Source: JAGLOK01 sp963676355 (lineage in GTDB: Bacteria; Bacillota; Clostridia; Christensenellales; UMGS416). Taken from it: DNA of 64,000 nucleotides. Of this stretch, positions 1 to 9,350 are shown piece by piece. The stretch lies in NCBI GenBank assembly GCA_963676355.1, contig OY781093.1, positions 806,001-870,000 of the forward strand, read 5' to 3'. The notes beneath the pieces are model-generated. The model ran no database searches. It was not told the origin of the DNA and worked only from the letters and a program-made list of their open reading frames with translations. Both the position numbers and the translations under genes were made by a program. Position 1 is the first letter of the stretch. The number at the start of each line of letters is the position of its first letter.

Positions 1-1
1 T

Positions 2-709
2 GTTACACCATTTTCAGTGCGCGCTGCTATAGCCTTGTGGACGAAAAAGAATGGGACAATACCAAACGGCAACAATTCCGCCGGATGTGACTACTTCAGC
101 AAGGATGAACAGGGTGTGCTGACTCAGGAGGGAAGGGTGCTTACTGGGTCAGGGCCTGTAAGCTGGACACATAACGGCAAGTCCGACGGTATATATGACA
201 TGAATGGAAACCTTAATGAATGGGATGCTGGCCTTAGACTCGTGGATGGAGAGATACAGATAATACCGGGGTTGGACAGTATGCTGTGTGACAAGGATGA
301 TGTTTTCGGTGATTCAATGTGGCGTGCTGTCATGCCGGATGGGTCTCTTGTAGCTACGGGTACAAAAGGTACACTTCGATATGGAGGCCGCAATGGGAGA
401 ATTATTTTAACTGATGCGAAAACCGAAGCAGATGAAAAGCATAATTGTGCATTTGAGGACATGAGATCAGACAAAGGGTTGCGTGTCCCTGAGATAATAA
501 AAGCATTGATGCTGTTTCCAGAAACACAAATGCACGAATATGGTACAGGCTGGAGATGGGTGGGCACAAAAGGGGAGTGCTATCCGCTGTGTGGAGGAGC
601 CAGCGCGGCTATTGACCATGCGGGAATTTTCTTTGTGGGTATGACTTATACTAAAGAACATAAGTATCTGCATTCAGGGTTTAGAAGCGCATATATAGAT
701 TTTAAATAG
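2..709 (+). CDS. Phage-type C-type-lectin-fold protein, 5' truncated by window edge
   Basis: The frame is open to the first base of the window, so the start lies upstream; the GTG at 17 is internal. The visible part has the pattern of phage tail/structural proteins of the formylglycine-generating-enzyme-like (SUMF1, C-type lectin) fold. It has KKNGTIPNGNN near the beginning, GIYDMNGNLNEWDAGLRL in the first third, and a C-terminal lectin-like segment (GTGWRWVGTK, then CGGASAAIDHAGIFF, ending in GFRSAYIDFK). In relatives the last segment reads RGG-W-x-x-G-x-x-AGVF then GFRSA and is the ligand-binding face; in diversity-generating retroelements it is the variable region. The gene is followed by unrelated transport genes, so it probably marks the end of a prophage or phage remnant. 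Family assignment is by motif recognition; no reverse transcriptase is present in the window. Confidence 0.55.
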   Translation, partial: VTPFSVRAAIALWTKKNGTIPNGNNSAGCDYFSKDEQGVLTQEGRVLTGSGPVSWTHNGKSDGIYDMNGNLNEWDAGLRLVDGEIQIIPGLDSMLCDKDDVFGDSMWRAVMPDGSLVATGTKGTLRYGGRNGRIILTDAKTEADEKHNCAFEDMRSDKGLRVPEIIKALMLFPETQMHEYGTGWRWVGTKGECYPLCGGASAAIDHAGIFFVGMTYTKEHKYLHSGFRSAYIDFK

Positions 710-796
710 CAAAATAAGTGCAAAATATAATAGTAAACAATATGTTCCATACAATTGTTTGTATGTGATATATTTTCCTTTCATAGATTTTTGCTT

Positions 797-833
797 TGAT
801 ATAATGTTGACATTGAATAAATATAAATATTAT
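797..833 (+). promoter_or_regulatory. Candidate promoter(s) of the first transport operon
   Basis: An extended -10 element (TGATATAAT, 797-805) lies in the 200-bp gap before the first permease. A second candidate pairs TTGACA (807-812) with TATTAT (828-833), but its 15-bp spacer is short. Just downstream, GCAGCAAACAG (841-851) is repeated as GCTGCAAACAG (856-866), which could be a regulator site. These are pattern matches only. Confidence 0.35.
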
Positions 834-910
834 TTCATTGGCAGCAAACAGTAATGCTGCAAACAGCTTTTCAAATCGGAAATCAATACATATTTAGAGG
901 GGTATTTTGA

Positions 911-1873
911 GTGAAGATTATGGGACTTAAAAAGAGTAGTGTTTCAGATGTGGCAATACCGAAACGCAAAGTGAACTTGTTTAAAAAGTATTGGATTTTG
1001 CTTTTAATGCTGGTGCCGGCAATCGTATACGTCGTTGTTTTTGCCTATCTGCCTATGCTTGGCGTTGTATTGGCATTTAAAAATTTCAGCTTTGCACTTG
1101 GCATATTCAAAAGCCCGTGGGCGGGTTTTAGTCAATTTAAATTTCTGTTTATATCAAATAAGCTGTGGCCGCTGACGCGAAACACGCTTCTGTACAACTT
1201 CGCATTTATAGTAATCGATATGGGCCTTGAAGTGTTTTTTGCGATTATTATAAACGAAATAGGATGCAAATGGTTTAAGAAAACATTCCAGTCATTTATG
1301 TTCCTTCCATACTTCCTGTCATGGGTAATAATACTTACCGTGTTACGTGCTCTTTTGAGTTATGACTATGGTTTTGTAAACAATATCATAGAAGCGATGG
1401 GTGGAGATAGGCTGAATATTTATGTAACGCCCAAGCCGTGGCCGTTTCTTATAGTGTTTTTTCATTCGTGGAAATATGTAGGCTACGGTACGATTATATA
1501 TCTGGCGGCGATATCCGGAATAAACCAGCAGATGTATGAAGCCGCAAAAATTGACGGCGCAAATACGTGGCAGATAATCTTCAAGATAACAATACCTAAT
1601 CTTTTGCCGACGATGGTCATTATGTTTTTGCTTTCAGTAGGGCAGATATTCAGAGGCGATTTTGGGATGTTCTTCCAGATGATAGGCAACAATGGTGTTT
1701 TGCTTGAAGTGGGAGATATTTTGGACTTGTTTGTGTATAGAGCAATGGCATATAGCAGTAACATTAGTATGGCAAGTGCCGCCGGCTTTTATCAGTCAGT
1801 TTTATGCTTTGTAACAATTCTCTCAGTTAACTATCTTGTTCGTAAGATACAACCCGACTATTCGTTATTTTAA
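911..1873 (+). CDS. ABC transporter permease, LplB type (importer A)
   Basis: Inner component of a carbohydrate-type ABC importer (binding-protein-dependent transport permease family, LplB subgroup). About six hydrophobic membrane segments are visible, beginning with the one after KYWILLLML near residue 28. The cytoplasmic EAA loop, which contacts the ATPase, is at about residues 209-226 (YEAAKIDGANTWQIIFKI). The GTG start at 911 is chosen because AGAGGGG ends 8 bases before it; the ATG at 920 is too far from that site. It is the first gene of an operon with the YtcP-type permease (19-bp gap), a binding lipoprotein, and two hydrolases. No ATPase gene is nearby, so a shared MsmX-like ATPase is inferred. 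The substrate cannot be read from sequence. It is closely similar to the permease at 31745. Confidence 0.9.
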   Translation: MKIMGLKKSSVSDVAIPKRKVNLFKKYWILLLMLVPAIVYVVVFAYLPMLGVVLAFKNFSFALGIFKSPWAGFSQFKFLFISNKLWPLTRNTLLYNFAFIVIDMGLEVFFAIIINEIGCKWFKKTFQSFMFLPYFLSWVIILTVLRALLSYDYGFVNNIIEAMGGDRLNIYVTPKPWPFLIVFFHSWKYVGYGTIIYLAAISGINQQMYEAAKIDGANTWQIIFKITIPNLLPTMVIMFLLSVGQIFRGDFGMFFQMIGNNGVLLEVGDILDLFVYRAMAYSSNISMASAAGFYQSVLCFVTILSVNYLVRKIQPDYSLF

Positions 1874-1892
1874 CGTCAGATAAGGTGCAGAT

Positions 1893-2792
1893 ATGAAAAA
1901 GAAGAAACTTACATCCGATAAACTTACATTTGACATCATGGGATATGCTTCTTTGTTTTTGTTCGGAATGATTTGTATGGTACCGTTTTACCTAATTATT
2001 ATGGCTTCATTTACAGATGAAACGGCACTTTTAAGCAATGGATACAGTCTTTTCCCAAAAGCGTTTTCAATGGAAGCATATAATTGGGTTTTCAGAAACC
2101 CTCAACGGCTATTTACTTCATATATGAATACAATAGCTACAACTATTGTTGGTACATCGGTTTCTGTTTTCCTTTGCTCAATGACGGGATATGTTCTTTC
2201 AAGAAAAGACTTTTCGTGGCGAAATAAATTCCTGTTCTTTTTCTTTTTCACAACGTTGTTTAATGGAGGTCTTGTCCCTTGGTATATACTCTGTGTACGT
2301 TACCTTGGATTTAAGAATAATTATTTAGCGCTTGTGCTTCCAACGATATTTTCAGTGTGGAATATGATAATAGCAAAGAACTTTATGAAGTCGATTCCTT
2401 TTGAGATAACAGAGTCAGCTAAGGCTGACGGAGCAAATGATTTTTACATTTTCGTTAAGATCATATTGCCAATTGCCAAGCCTCTCCTAGCTACTATAGG
2501 GCTTTTCACAGCTTTAATATATTGGAATGATTGGTTTAACTCAATGCTTTTCATGACAGATAAAAGCAAACAGACACTTCAGTATTTTCTACAGCAAATG
2601 CTTGGCGATGTAGAGGCACTAAAAACCTTGGCGTCACAGGGCAATTCAGCTGAACTTGAATATGCGGAGATACCGTCAGAGACGGTTAAAATGGCCATGA
2701 CCTGCGTCGTAATAGGTCCGATTATATTTTTGTACCCGCTTGTTCAAAGGTACTTTATAAAAGGGCTTACTATTGGTGCAGTGAAAGGATAG
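1893..2792 (+). CDS. ABC transporter permease, YtcP type (importer A)
   Basis: Second membrane subunit of importer A, partner of the LplB-type permease just upstream. It has six predicted helices, an EAA loop at about residues 171-190 (EITESAKADGANDFYIFVKI), and the typical C-terminal ending KGLTIGAVKG shared by YtcP-like permeases. At 299 residues it has normal family length. It is translated from an ATG and lies in the same operon, 35 bp before the binding-protein gene. The paralogue at 32722 is nearly collinear and has the same order of neighbours, which suggests duplication of the whole importer cassette. Confidence 0.9.
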   Translation: MKKKKLTSDKLTFDIMGYASLFLFGMICMVPFYLIIMASFTDETALLSNGYSLFPKAFSMEAYNWVFRNPQRLFTSYMNTIATTIVGTSVSVFLCSMTGYVLSRKDFSWRNKFLFFFFFTTLFNGGLVPWYILCVRYLGFKNNYLALVLPTIFSVWNMIIAKNFMKSIPFEITESAKADGANDFYIFVKIILPIAKPLLATIGLFTALIYWNDWFNSMLFMTDKSKQTLQYFLQQMLGDVEALKTLASQGNSAELEYAEIPSETVKMAMTCVVIGPIIFLYPLVQRYFIKGLTIGAVKG

Positions 2793-2827
2793 ATTTATTA
2801 ATTGAACTAAAATCAAGGAGAAAAACA

Positions 2828-4453
2828 ATGAAGAAGATGATGTTAGTAACAATAGCGATTCTTGTGCTTTTAGCTTCAGTGTTTATGGGATGCCAAAAGG
2901 CAGCCGAAGCACCAGAAGCGACAAAAGCACAGGCAACTGAGCAGACAGAAGAAAACACACAGGAAAATACACAGGAAGATGAAACCGAAAGAGCAACGGG
3001 CCCTTGGGGAGCTTTGGATTTAAGCGAGCCTGAAACTGTGAATTTTTACGTAGTTGGCACATTGAGCGACGACTGGCAAATGGTAGTAGACAAAGCAAAT
3101 GAAATGATGCAGGAGAAAATAAACACTACTGTAAACTTTATTCATGTACCGTTTTCGGATTTCCAAAGCAAATATGCTCTGTTTTTAGCAGGGGATGAAG
3201 ATGTGGATTGTATATATGCTGCAGCTTGGGTTAACTACATGGATAATGTAAAAGCGGGAGCGTTTAAACCTTTGAGTGAAGAATTCATTCAGACTTATAT
3301 GCCTTTAACATGGGAAAACCAAGCACCTTCATCTTGGAAAGAGGCTTCATATGAGGGACAGATTTATTCAGTGCCCGGAAACCGTGTTGATGTTACTTCT
3401 TCTGGCGCTGTAACTACACAAGACCTATTGGATTCAGTGGGAATGACAGTTGACGATGTTCAAGACTGGGATGGCCTTAAAACATATCTGTTGGCAATTG
3501 CAGAAACACACTCGGGTACAGGTCTTTATGGAGTAAATCCACAGGGATCATGGCCGTCTGACAGCTATTGGTTTGGTTTTAAGCACAATTTGTTTGACAT
3601 CGATGCTGGCAGTGCCACATGGATGGTTTGGGATTATACAACAGGAAAAGATTTCTCAGTGGAAGATTTGATGTGGTGGGCAGACACAGATGCATATTTG
3701 GATTATGCACTGGAGATGGCCGAATACAATGAAGCAGGGGTGTTCCCTGACAGCGTTTTACAGAGCCAGTCATTTATCGACGACAATTTCTTAAACGGAA
3801 AAAGCGCCATTAACTTTATGACTCCATCACAAGCAGATGGTATAGAAGATCAGATTGCAGCGAATGGCAAAGAGCTTGTATATCTTGATTGTGGATTTGG
3901 TGAGGAGAGCAAAACTCGTAAGGGCAACTACATGGGATACGGCGCAAGTTTTCCTTTTTCTTCAAGCAGGACAGAAAGAGCTGCAGTTGCTCTTGATTGC
4001 ATGAAGTTTGATGAAGAAGTACATATGCTTCTAGTTGGCGGTATAGAAGGAAAACATTATATTTATGATCCTGAAACCAACACACGTACTCTTGGCCCAG
4101 ATGTGGACAGATATCCATGGTTATCATGGTTTTATTGGCTTCAAAATGACTCTGATCCATCTCCAAAGCTAAGAGGCGAATATCAGGAGATAAATCAGCA
4201 TTATGTCGATTCACAGGTGCCTGACGGAACGTGGCCTCTTGTAGGTTTTAACTATAACTCAAGTAAGTATTCAGCAGAAATAGCAGTGCTTAGCTCCATT
4301 GTAAATGAGTACAGATTCTCATTCTGTTACGGGGTATTCCAAAATATGACTGAAGAGAAGTATTATGAATTTATGGAAAAATGCAAGGCTGCTGGACTTG
4401 ATAAAATAGTGGAAGATTATAGAGCACAGGCGCAGGCATTTATCGACGGCTGA
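2828..4453 (+). CDS. Extracellular solute-binding lipoprotein (importer A)
   Basis: Binding protein that delivers substrate to the permeases encoded immediately upstream. It has a lipoprotein signal peptide with the lipid-modified cysteine at residue 22 (FMGC), then a low-complexity Gln/Glu/Thr linker to about residue 58 typical of Gram-positive cell-surface lipoproteins, then a large periplasmic-binding fold of about 480 residues. The size of 541 residues fits the LplA-like binding proteins that accompany LplB/YtcP permeases. A good ribosome site (AAGGAG) precedes the ATG. The binding protein at 33707 is a recognisable paralogue (for example DCIYAAAWVNY here versus DMIYAASWSYY there). It is thought to bind an oligosaccharide or glycoside, but the ligand is not known. 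Confidence 0.88.
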   Translation: MKKMMLVTIAILVLLASVFMGCQKAAEAPEATKAQATEQTEENTQENTQEDETERATGPWGALDLSEPETVNFYVVGTLSDDWQMVVDKANEMMQEKINTTVNFIHVPFSDFQSKYALFLAGDEDVDCIYAAAWVNYMDNVKAGAFKPLSEEFIQTYMPLTWENQAPSSWKEASYEGQIYSVPGNRVDVTSSGAVTTQDLLDSVGMTVDDVQDWDGLKTYLLAIAETHSGTGLYGVNPQGSWPSDSYWFGFKHNLFDIDAGSATWMVWDYTTGKDFSVEDLMWWADTDAYLDYALEMAEYNEAGVFPDSVLQSQSFIDDNFLNGKSAINFMTPSQADGIEDQIAANGKELVYLDCGFGEESKTRKGNYMGYGASFPFSSSRTERAAVALDCMKFDEEVHMLLVGGIEGKHYIYDPETNTRTLGPDVDRYPWLSWFYWLQNDSDPSPKLRGEYQEINQHYVDSQVPDGTWPLVGFNYNSSKYSAEIAVLSSIVNEYRFSFCYGVFQNMTEEKYYEFMEKCKAAGLDKIVEDYRAQAQAFIDG

Positions 4454-4487
4454 AATAACATATTAATTATTGATTAAGGAAAAGATT

Positions 4488-5990
4488 ATGAATTCAAGAC
4501 TCGCAAGAATAACGCCTGAGTCGGCCGGAATATCAAGCCGCGACGTTTATAAATTACTTGATGATTTAGAAAATAGCGGTACAGAAATGCATGGTATCAT
4601 CATTCTCCGCCACGGAAAAACCGTGGCGGAAGGATGGTGGAGGCCATATGCTCCGGGGATAATCCACGGAAGCCAGTCGCTTACAAAAACGGTTACTGGT
4701 ACAGCATTTGGCATAGCCATGGGAGAAGGTATACTTGATTTGCAGGAGCGCCTCATTGATATTTTCCCAGAATATATACCGAATGAGCCGAAACCGTATC
4801 TGAACGAACTGAAGATGATACACATACTCACAATGTCAAGCGGCATGGAAACCATGCCTAAGGTAACTGACCCAGAATGGCAGAAAAAGTTCTTTGAGAT
4901 GACGATTGTGCATCCTCCGGGAACAGCATTTTTTTATAACAGCATTGCGTGTTCGATGGTAGGTGCATGCATTAAAAAGAAAACAGGCTTGGGATTAAGC
5001 GAGTATCTTAAACCAAGATTATTTGATAAAATAGGAATAGATGCCGGTAATATACGCTGGCTTAAGCACGCTGACGGATTGGAAAACGGAAGCGGCGGGA
5101 TAATGACTACAACGGGAGACAATGCAAGACTCGTTCAGCTTTATATGAATGGCGGGATATGGAACGGTGAAAGAATTCTGCCAGAAGAATGGGTTCAATT
5201 ATCAACATCAGTGCTTAACGACCACTTTGAAGAGCAGACGCCTGAAAAAAAATCAGATTTGGCATATGGCGGAATGATGTGGATTGATAAAAGCAAAAAG
5301 GCGTTTTATGCAGACGGTGCAATGGGACAGCTCTCAATAGGCTTTCCAGAAAAAGATATTTTGATTTCTGTTAACCAGACATGTGCTGATCCTGAATCGT
5401 ATAAGCGAATGAGAAAGGCTCTTTTTAGCTTTCCGGAAAAAGCCTCCGAAAAGGTGCTTAAAGAAGATGAAAAAGCCTATATGGAATTAGGTGAGCGCTT
5501 AAAAACCCTTTCACTTGCTGCGCCGAGATATGCTCCCTATAGCCCCTGGATATCGAAAATAAACGGAAGAACGTGCGTATTAGAACAGGGAGATGCAGAT
5601 TTTTTTCCTGAAGATCTTACAATATTCAACTTGGAATATCATGACAAGGTAAAGTCCTTTGGATTTGAATTTCTCGGGGGTAGCTTAAAGCTTATCTTGG
5701 GAAGTGAAAGCGGGATTCACGAAGTGTATGCCGGCCTTGACGGGAGAGAACGCACAAATACAGTTCCGAATAGAACATTGAGTGAAGATGTTTTACTTAG
5801 TTCTGCATGGTTAAGTGAAGACACTTTGCGCCTTGATATAAGATGGATTGAAATATGCAGGACAAGAGCGATTGAATTCACCTTTAAAGATGAAGGTGTT
5901 GAAGTTGTTTCACAAGTAAAAGAAGTCGGCGGGTTCGATGTGCCTGCACGCGGTGTTTTTGCGCCGTGGCAAAAAAGTAAAAACAGATAG
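4488..5990 (+). CDS. Beta-lactamase-fold serine hydrolase
   Basis: Serine hydrolase of the beta-lactamase/AmpC-like family (class C beta-lactamases, DD-peptidases and family VIII esterases). The S-x-x-K motif is SLTK at residues 64-67, and the second motif Tyr is at residue 150 in FYNS. The third residue of Y-x-N is Ser rather than Asn, which fits esterases better than true beta-lactamases. A GAMGQLS segment stands where the third motif (K/H-x-G) would be. About 150 extra C-terminal residues follow the catalytic domain. The ATG at 4488 is preferred over the upstream TTG at 4470 because AAGGA ends 7 bases before it. There is no signal peptide, so cytoplasmic action is expected, probably on the substrate brought in by the upstream importer. 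It lies between the binding protein and a CocE-like hydrolase in one operon. Confidence 0.8.
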   Translation: MNSRLARITPESAGISSRDVYKLLDDLENSGTEMHGIIILRHGKTVAEGWWRPYAPGIIHGSQSLTKTVTGTAFGIAMGEGILDLQERLIDIFPEYIPNEPKPYLNELKMIHILTMSSGMETMPKVTDPEWQKKFFEMTIVHPPGTAFFYNSIACSMVGACIKKKTGLGLSEYLKPRLFDKIGIDAGNIRWLKHADGLENGSGGIMTTTGDNARLVQLYMNGGIWNGERILPEEWVQLSTSVLNDHFEEQTPEKKSDLAYGGMMWIDKSKKAFYADGAMGQLSIGFPEKDILISVNQTCADPESYKRMRKALFSFPEKASEKVLKEDEKAYMELGERLKTLSLAAPRYAPYSPWISKINGRTCVLEQGDADFFPEDLTIFNLEYHDKVKSFGFEFLGGSLKLILGSESGIHEVYAGLDGRERTNTVPNRTLSEDVLLSSAWLSEDTLRLDIRWIEICRTRAIEFTFKDEGVEVVSQVKEVGGFDVPARGVFAPWQKSKNR

Positions 5991-6001
5991 GAGAATACTG
6001 T

Positions 6002-7717
6002 ATGAGAAAAGTTGCTAACATTAAAATGATAGCTGGTGTACCGTTTACAATGCGTGACGGAACCGTTTTATATGCGAATGTTTACCGTCCGGATGATGAA
6101 GAAAAGTATCCGGCGATTTTGCTACGCACGCCATATATAAAAGAAAGCGACGAAATACTAAGCGGCTATATAAAGCCTGTAGATTTGGCTAGCCAAGGAT
6201 ACAACGTTGTATTGCAGGATGTACGCGGATCTGGATGGTCTGAGGGTGTGTGTGACCCTGCAGGACACCAGAACGAGGACGGATATGACACAGTGGAAGC
6301 TGTGGCAGCTATGCCTTGGTGCGATGGGAATGTTGGGATGGTGGGTGAGTCATATTGTGGCTTTTCTCAGCTTGCCGCAGCGAATGAAAGACCACCTCAT
6401 CTTCGCGCAATATGTCCATTTCAAACATCATGGACGAAGTTTCCGGCGATATATTCGTTTGGCGTGTTTTCAAATGTTTTATACGGATGGATATACAGTC
6501 AGGCATTTGAACGTCATAAAAGGATGAACATACTTTCCGATGAGACGTTAGCGCAAATGGAAAAATGCAGTAACGGAGACGAACAGGTAAAATATCTTCC
6601 GATAAAAGACATGCCTGCCGCCAATGTACCGGGAGTTCCCGGGTTGGAGTTTCAGGGCATGCTGCTTGAAAACATTGACAACGAGGAGTACCTCGCAGAA
6701 CTTGGGCGTGTGGAAGGTTTTGAAAATGTGGAAGTGCCGTGCCTTATTCTTACGGGCTGGTATGATTTCCTGAGGGATAAATCAATATATAATTACACAC
6801 AGTTTAAAACGCGCGGCGGAAGCGAAGAATGCAGAAAAGGCACTAAAATGATAGTGGGGCCGTGGCTGCACGGTGGTGAGCTTAGCGGAAGCTTTGATGG
6901 ATTTAACTTTGGACCTGAAGGATCTGGAAACAGCTTTGATGTAGCAGGAAAACTCATTTCGTGGTTTGACCGCTGGATGAAGGGAAAAGACAATGACTAT
7001 ATGTCCGGTGCACCGATAAAGCTTTTTATACTTGGACCGAATGTTTGGCGCGATGAATATGAATGGCCTCTAGCCAGAACAAAATATACCGAATATTACT
7101 TGCACAGTGATGGCCACGCAAATACATTAAATGGCGATGGTGGACTATCACAACAAAAGCCGGGGGAGGAAAAGCAGGATCATTATCTTTACGATCCGGG
7201 CAATCCTGTGAATTCACATTTAGAAGATCCTTATACATTTATGATACAGGATCAGCGACCCAACCAGAAGCGTATGGATGTACTGGTCTATACCACTGAA
7301 GCTTTTGAAAATGACACGGAAATAACAGGACCGATTACGGCAGAAATATATGCATCAAGCACAGCTGTGGATACTGACTTTGTGTGTAAAGTGAGCGAAG
7401 TGTATCCCGACGGAAGAGCTTTGAATATAGGAATGAAGCTTGAGCGTGCAAGATATCGAAACGGCCATAAGGCTGAGTTTATGGAGCCTGGCAGTGTATA
7501 TAAATTTGACTTTGAGGTTGGCAATATTGCAATGGTTTTAAAGAAAGGGCATAAAATAAGGCTGGAGATAACGAGCAGTCTTTTCCCTGATGCGGACTTA
7601 AACCTTAACACAGGTGGCAGAGTTGGCTTTGAAAGCGAGTATAATCTTGCAGTGCAGACAATACTGCATGATGAGAAATATCCCTCGAAGATTGTATTGC
7701 CAATAATACCGCAATAA
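6002..7717 (+). CDS. CocE/NonD-family acyl hydrolase (paralogue 1, catalytic triad intact)
   Basis: Alpha/beta hydrolase of the X-Pro dipeptidyl-peptidase S15/cocaine-esterase family, which cleaves ester or amide bonds. The N-terminal half holds the catalytic fold and the C-terminal third the jelly-roll domain (after FILGPNVWRDE). All three catalytic residues are visible: Ser117 in GESYCG, Asp255 in GWYDFL and His290 in GPWLHGG, in the same order and spacing as in CocE. The ATG is preceded by AGGAG, 11 bp after the previous stop. No signal peptide is present. It is the last gene of the importer A operon, and a small hairpin terminator follows at 7849. Two paralogues lie at 15749 and 17715. 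The true substrate is not known. Confidence 0.85.
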   Translation: MRKVANIKMIAGVPFTMRDGTVLYANVYRPDDEEKYPAILLRTPYIKESDEILSGYIKPVDLASQGYNVVLQDVRGSGWSEGVCDPAGHQNEDGYDTVEAVAAMPWCDGNVGMVGESYCGFSQLAAANERPPHLRAICPFQTSWTKFPAIYSFGVFSNVLYGWIYSQAFERHKRMNILSDETLAQMEKCSNGDEQVKYLPIKDMPAANVPGVPGLEFQGMLLENIDNEEYLAELGRVEGFENVEVPCLILTGWYDFLRDKSIYNYTQFKTRGGSEECRKGTKMIVGPWLHGGELSGSFDGFNFGPEGSGNSFDVAGKLISWFDRWMKGKDNDYMSGAPIKLFILGPNVWRDEYEWPLARTKYTEYYLHSDGHANTLNGDGGLSQQKPGEEKQDHYLYDPGNPVNSHLEDPYTFMIQDQRPNQKRMDVLVYTTEAFENDTEITGPITAEIYASSTAVDTDFVCKVSEVYPDGRALNIGMKLERARYRNGHKAEFMEPGSVYKFDFEVGNIAMVLKKGHKIRLEITSSLFPDADLNLNTGGRVGFESEYNLAVQTILHDEKYPSKIVLPIIPQ

Positions 7718-7848
7718 GACAGTGCAATAACGCGAAGCAATAAAAAGAAAAACAAATATGAAAAATCTAAAGAAGGATTTTGATTTAGTCTATGTATCAA
7801 TGAAAAACAACAACTGTAGCGACAAATGGAAATAATAAGGTGTAGGAT

Positions 7849-7885
7849 GCCCTTGCAACCATAGTCTGGCTGCGAGGGCGTTTTT
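7849..7885 (+). terminator. Rho-independent terminator of importer A operon
   Basis: A 9-bp stem (GCCCTTGCA with TGCGAGGGC, one G-U pair) is followed by GTTTTT. It lies 130 bp after the CocE-like gene and before the MFS transporter gene. Confidence 0.75.
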
Positions 7886-7934
7886 ATAATGTGGGAAATA
7901 ATATAAAAATTACTTGAAAGAAAAGGCAACGAAC

Positions 7935-9119
7935 ATGCAAACAGAAATACAAAACAAACTGTGGAACAAATCATACATACTAATACTTACGCTCAGTATA
8001 ATAACTTCAATCGGTTTTGCGATGATAACACCTATTGTTGTCAAATATGCAATATCTTTGGGGGCTACTGTGGGACTAGCCGGAACAATTGCCGGCATTT
8101 TTTCTATTACCGCCCTGTTCGGACGACCGGTTTCAGGATATATTTCCGACAGATATAATAAAAAGAACATAATGATTTTATCGACTGTAATGCTTGCTGT
8201 TTCGACATTGGGATACGGAATATCGGCTAATGCCTCAGTGCTTCTTTTTTTCAGGGTTCTGCATGGCTTAGCGTTTTCGGTAAGCGGCACTGCGAGTATC
8301 TCGCTTGGAACTGCCTTCATACCACAAAAAAGACTGGGTGAAGGAATTGGCTTTTTAGGTATGGGGTATATAATTGCCAGAGCGATAGGCCCGAATATAG
8401 GCATATTTATACTTGATAAGTATGGGTATTCTTATGTGTTTTTTGCCGCCTTTGCAATTATAGCGCTTTCAGCGGCTTTAATGTTTACGATAAAATATAA
8501 GATGCCTGTCAGTGAAAATATTGTCGAAAAAAAGAAGAAATTTAAAATAAAATTAAGCGACCTTGTGGCAAAAGAGCTGCTTGTAATAGCGGCTATTGCA
8601 GGATGTTTTTCAATGATGAACGGTTTGATTAGCAGTTTTCTTGTCAATCTTGGCGAGGAAAAAAATATAATTGGTGTTGGTATATATTTTACAGTAAATG
8701 CGGCTGTTCTCTTATTTATCAGACCATTTGCAGGAAAGCTTTTGGACAAAAAGGGAATAGCGTATATTGTATATCCTTCGTTTATATTAGCTATTTTAAG
8801 TGCATTTTTCATAGGTATGGCGAACTCTCTATGGATGATAATTATTGCTGCAGTGCTTTATGCTGTGGGGCAGGGTTCCAGTCAGCCAGCGTTGCAGACA
8901 AGTTGTATTAAACGCTTAGGGCCTGAACGCGTGGGAGTTGCAACGAGTACTTACTATATCGGCGCAGATATTGGAAACGGATTGGGACCTATGATAGGAG
9001 GCGCTGTGGCAGGAGCGGTGAGCTTTAGTTCCGTCTATTTTGTAGGAATGGGTGTTTTGTTTTTGGGAATGCTGCTGTTTCATTTTTGCGTCAAAAATAA
9101 CAAGTTGGGCGGTAGCTGA
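7935..9119 (+). CDS. Major facilitator superfamily transporter
   Basis: Membrane transporter with about 12 hydrophobic helices and 394 residues, the usual MFS size. The loop after the second helix reads GRPVSGYISDRYNKKN, matching the G-x-x-x-D-R-x-G/N-R/K signature of the family. The central loop (about residues 205-220) is rich in lysine, as is typical between the two six-helix halves. The ATG at 7935 is preferred over the TTG at 7914, because AAAAGG stands 8 bases before it. It is a single gene between a terminator and a LacI-type regulator, and may export a product or an inhibitor. Direction and substrate cannot be inferred. Confidence 0.85.
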   Translation: MQTEIQNKLWNKSYILILTLSIITSIGFAMITPIVVKYAISLGATVGLAGTIAGIFSITALFGRPVSGYISDRYNKKNIMILSTVMLAVSTLGYGISANASVLLFFRVLHGLAFSVSGTASISLGTAFIPQKRLGEGIGFLGMGYIIARAIGPNIGIFILDKYGYSYVFFAAFAIIALSAALMFTIKYKMPVSENIVEKKKKFKIKLSDLVAKELLVIAAIAGCFSMMNGLISSFLVNLGEEKNIIGVGIYFTVNAAVLLFIRPFAGKLLDKKGIAYIVYPSFILAILSAFFIGMANSLWMIIIAAVLYAVGQGSSQPALQTSCIKRLGPERVGVATSTYYIGADIGNGLGPMIGGAVAGAVSFSSVYFVGMGVLFLGMLLFHFCVKNNKLGGS

Positions 9120-9350
9120 ATCTAAAGATTATAAATGCAAATCAATGAGAAGAATGCAAGCTGCAGAAATATTATGCTTGCATAAAGGATAAAAATTCAC
9201 TAATATAATAAAAATATAGATGTTAAGAATATACATTAATTCGTAATATAGGCTTTGTTGGCTTGTATCACTTTTATATTGAGTACTATTCTGTTAATAT
9301 TAAAACATAAAAGTTATTATGTTATTTTTTATTTGGGCGGTGGATTTACC

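Noticed and set aside
124..567. 147-codon minus-strand frame opposite the phage-type protein
   Set aside because: Shadow of the plus-strand coding sequence, which has recognisable motifs.
4488..5990. Antibiotic-resistance beta-lactamase
   Set aside because: The motif order fits the fold, but Ser replaces the Asn of Y-x-N, no signal peptide is present, and it sits inside a catabolic operon; an esterase or peptidase role is more likely.
7758..7835. 25-codon frame between the CocE-like gene and the terminator
   Set aside because: Poor ribosome site, no recognisable sequence, and it lies in the untranslated tail before the hairpin.
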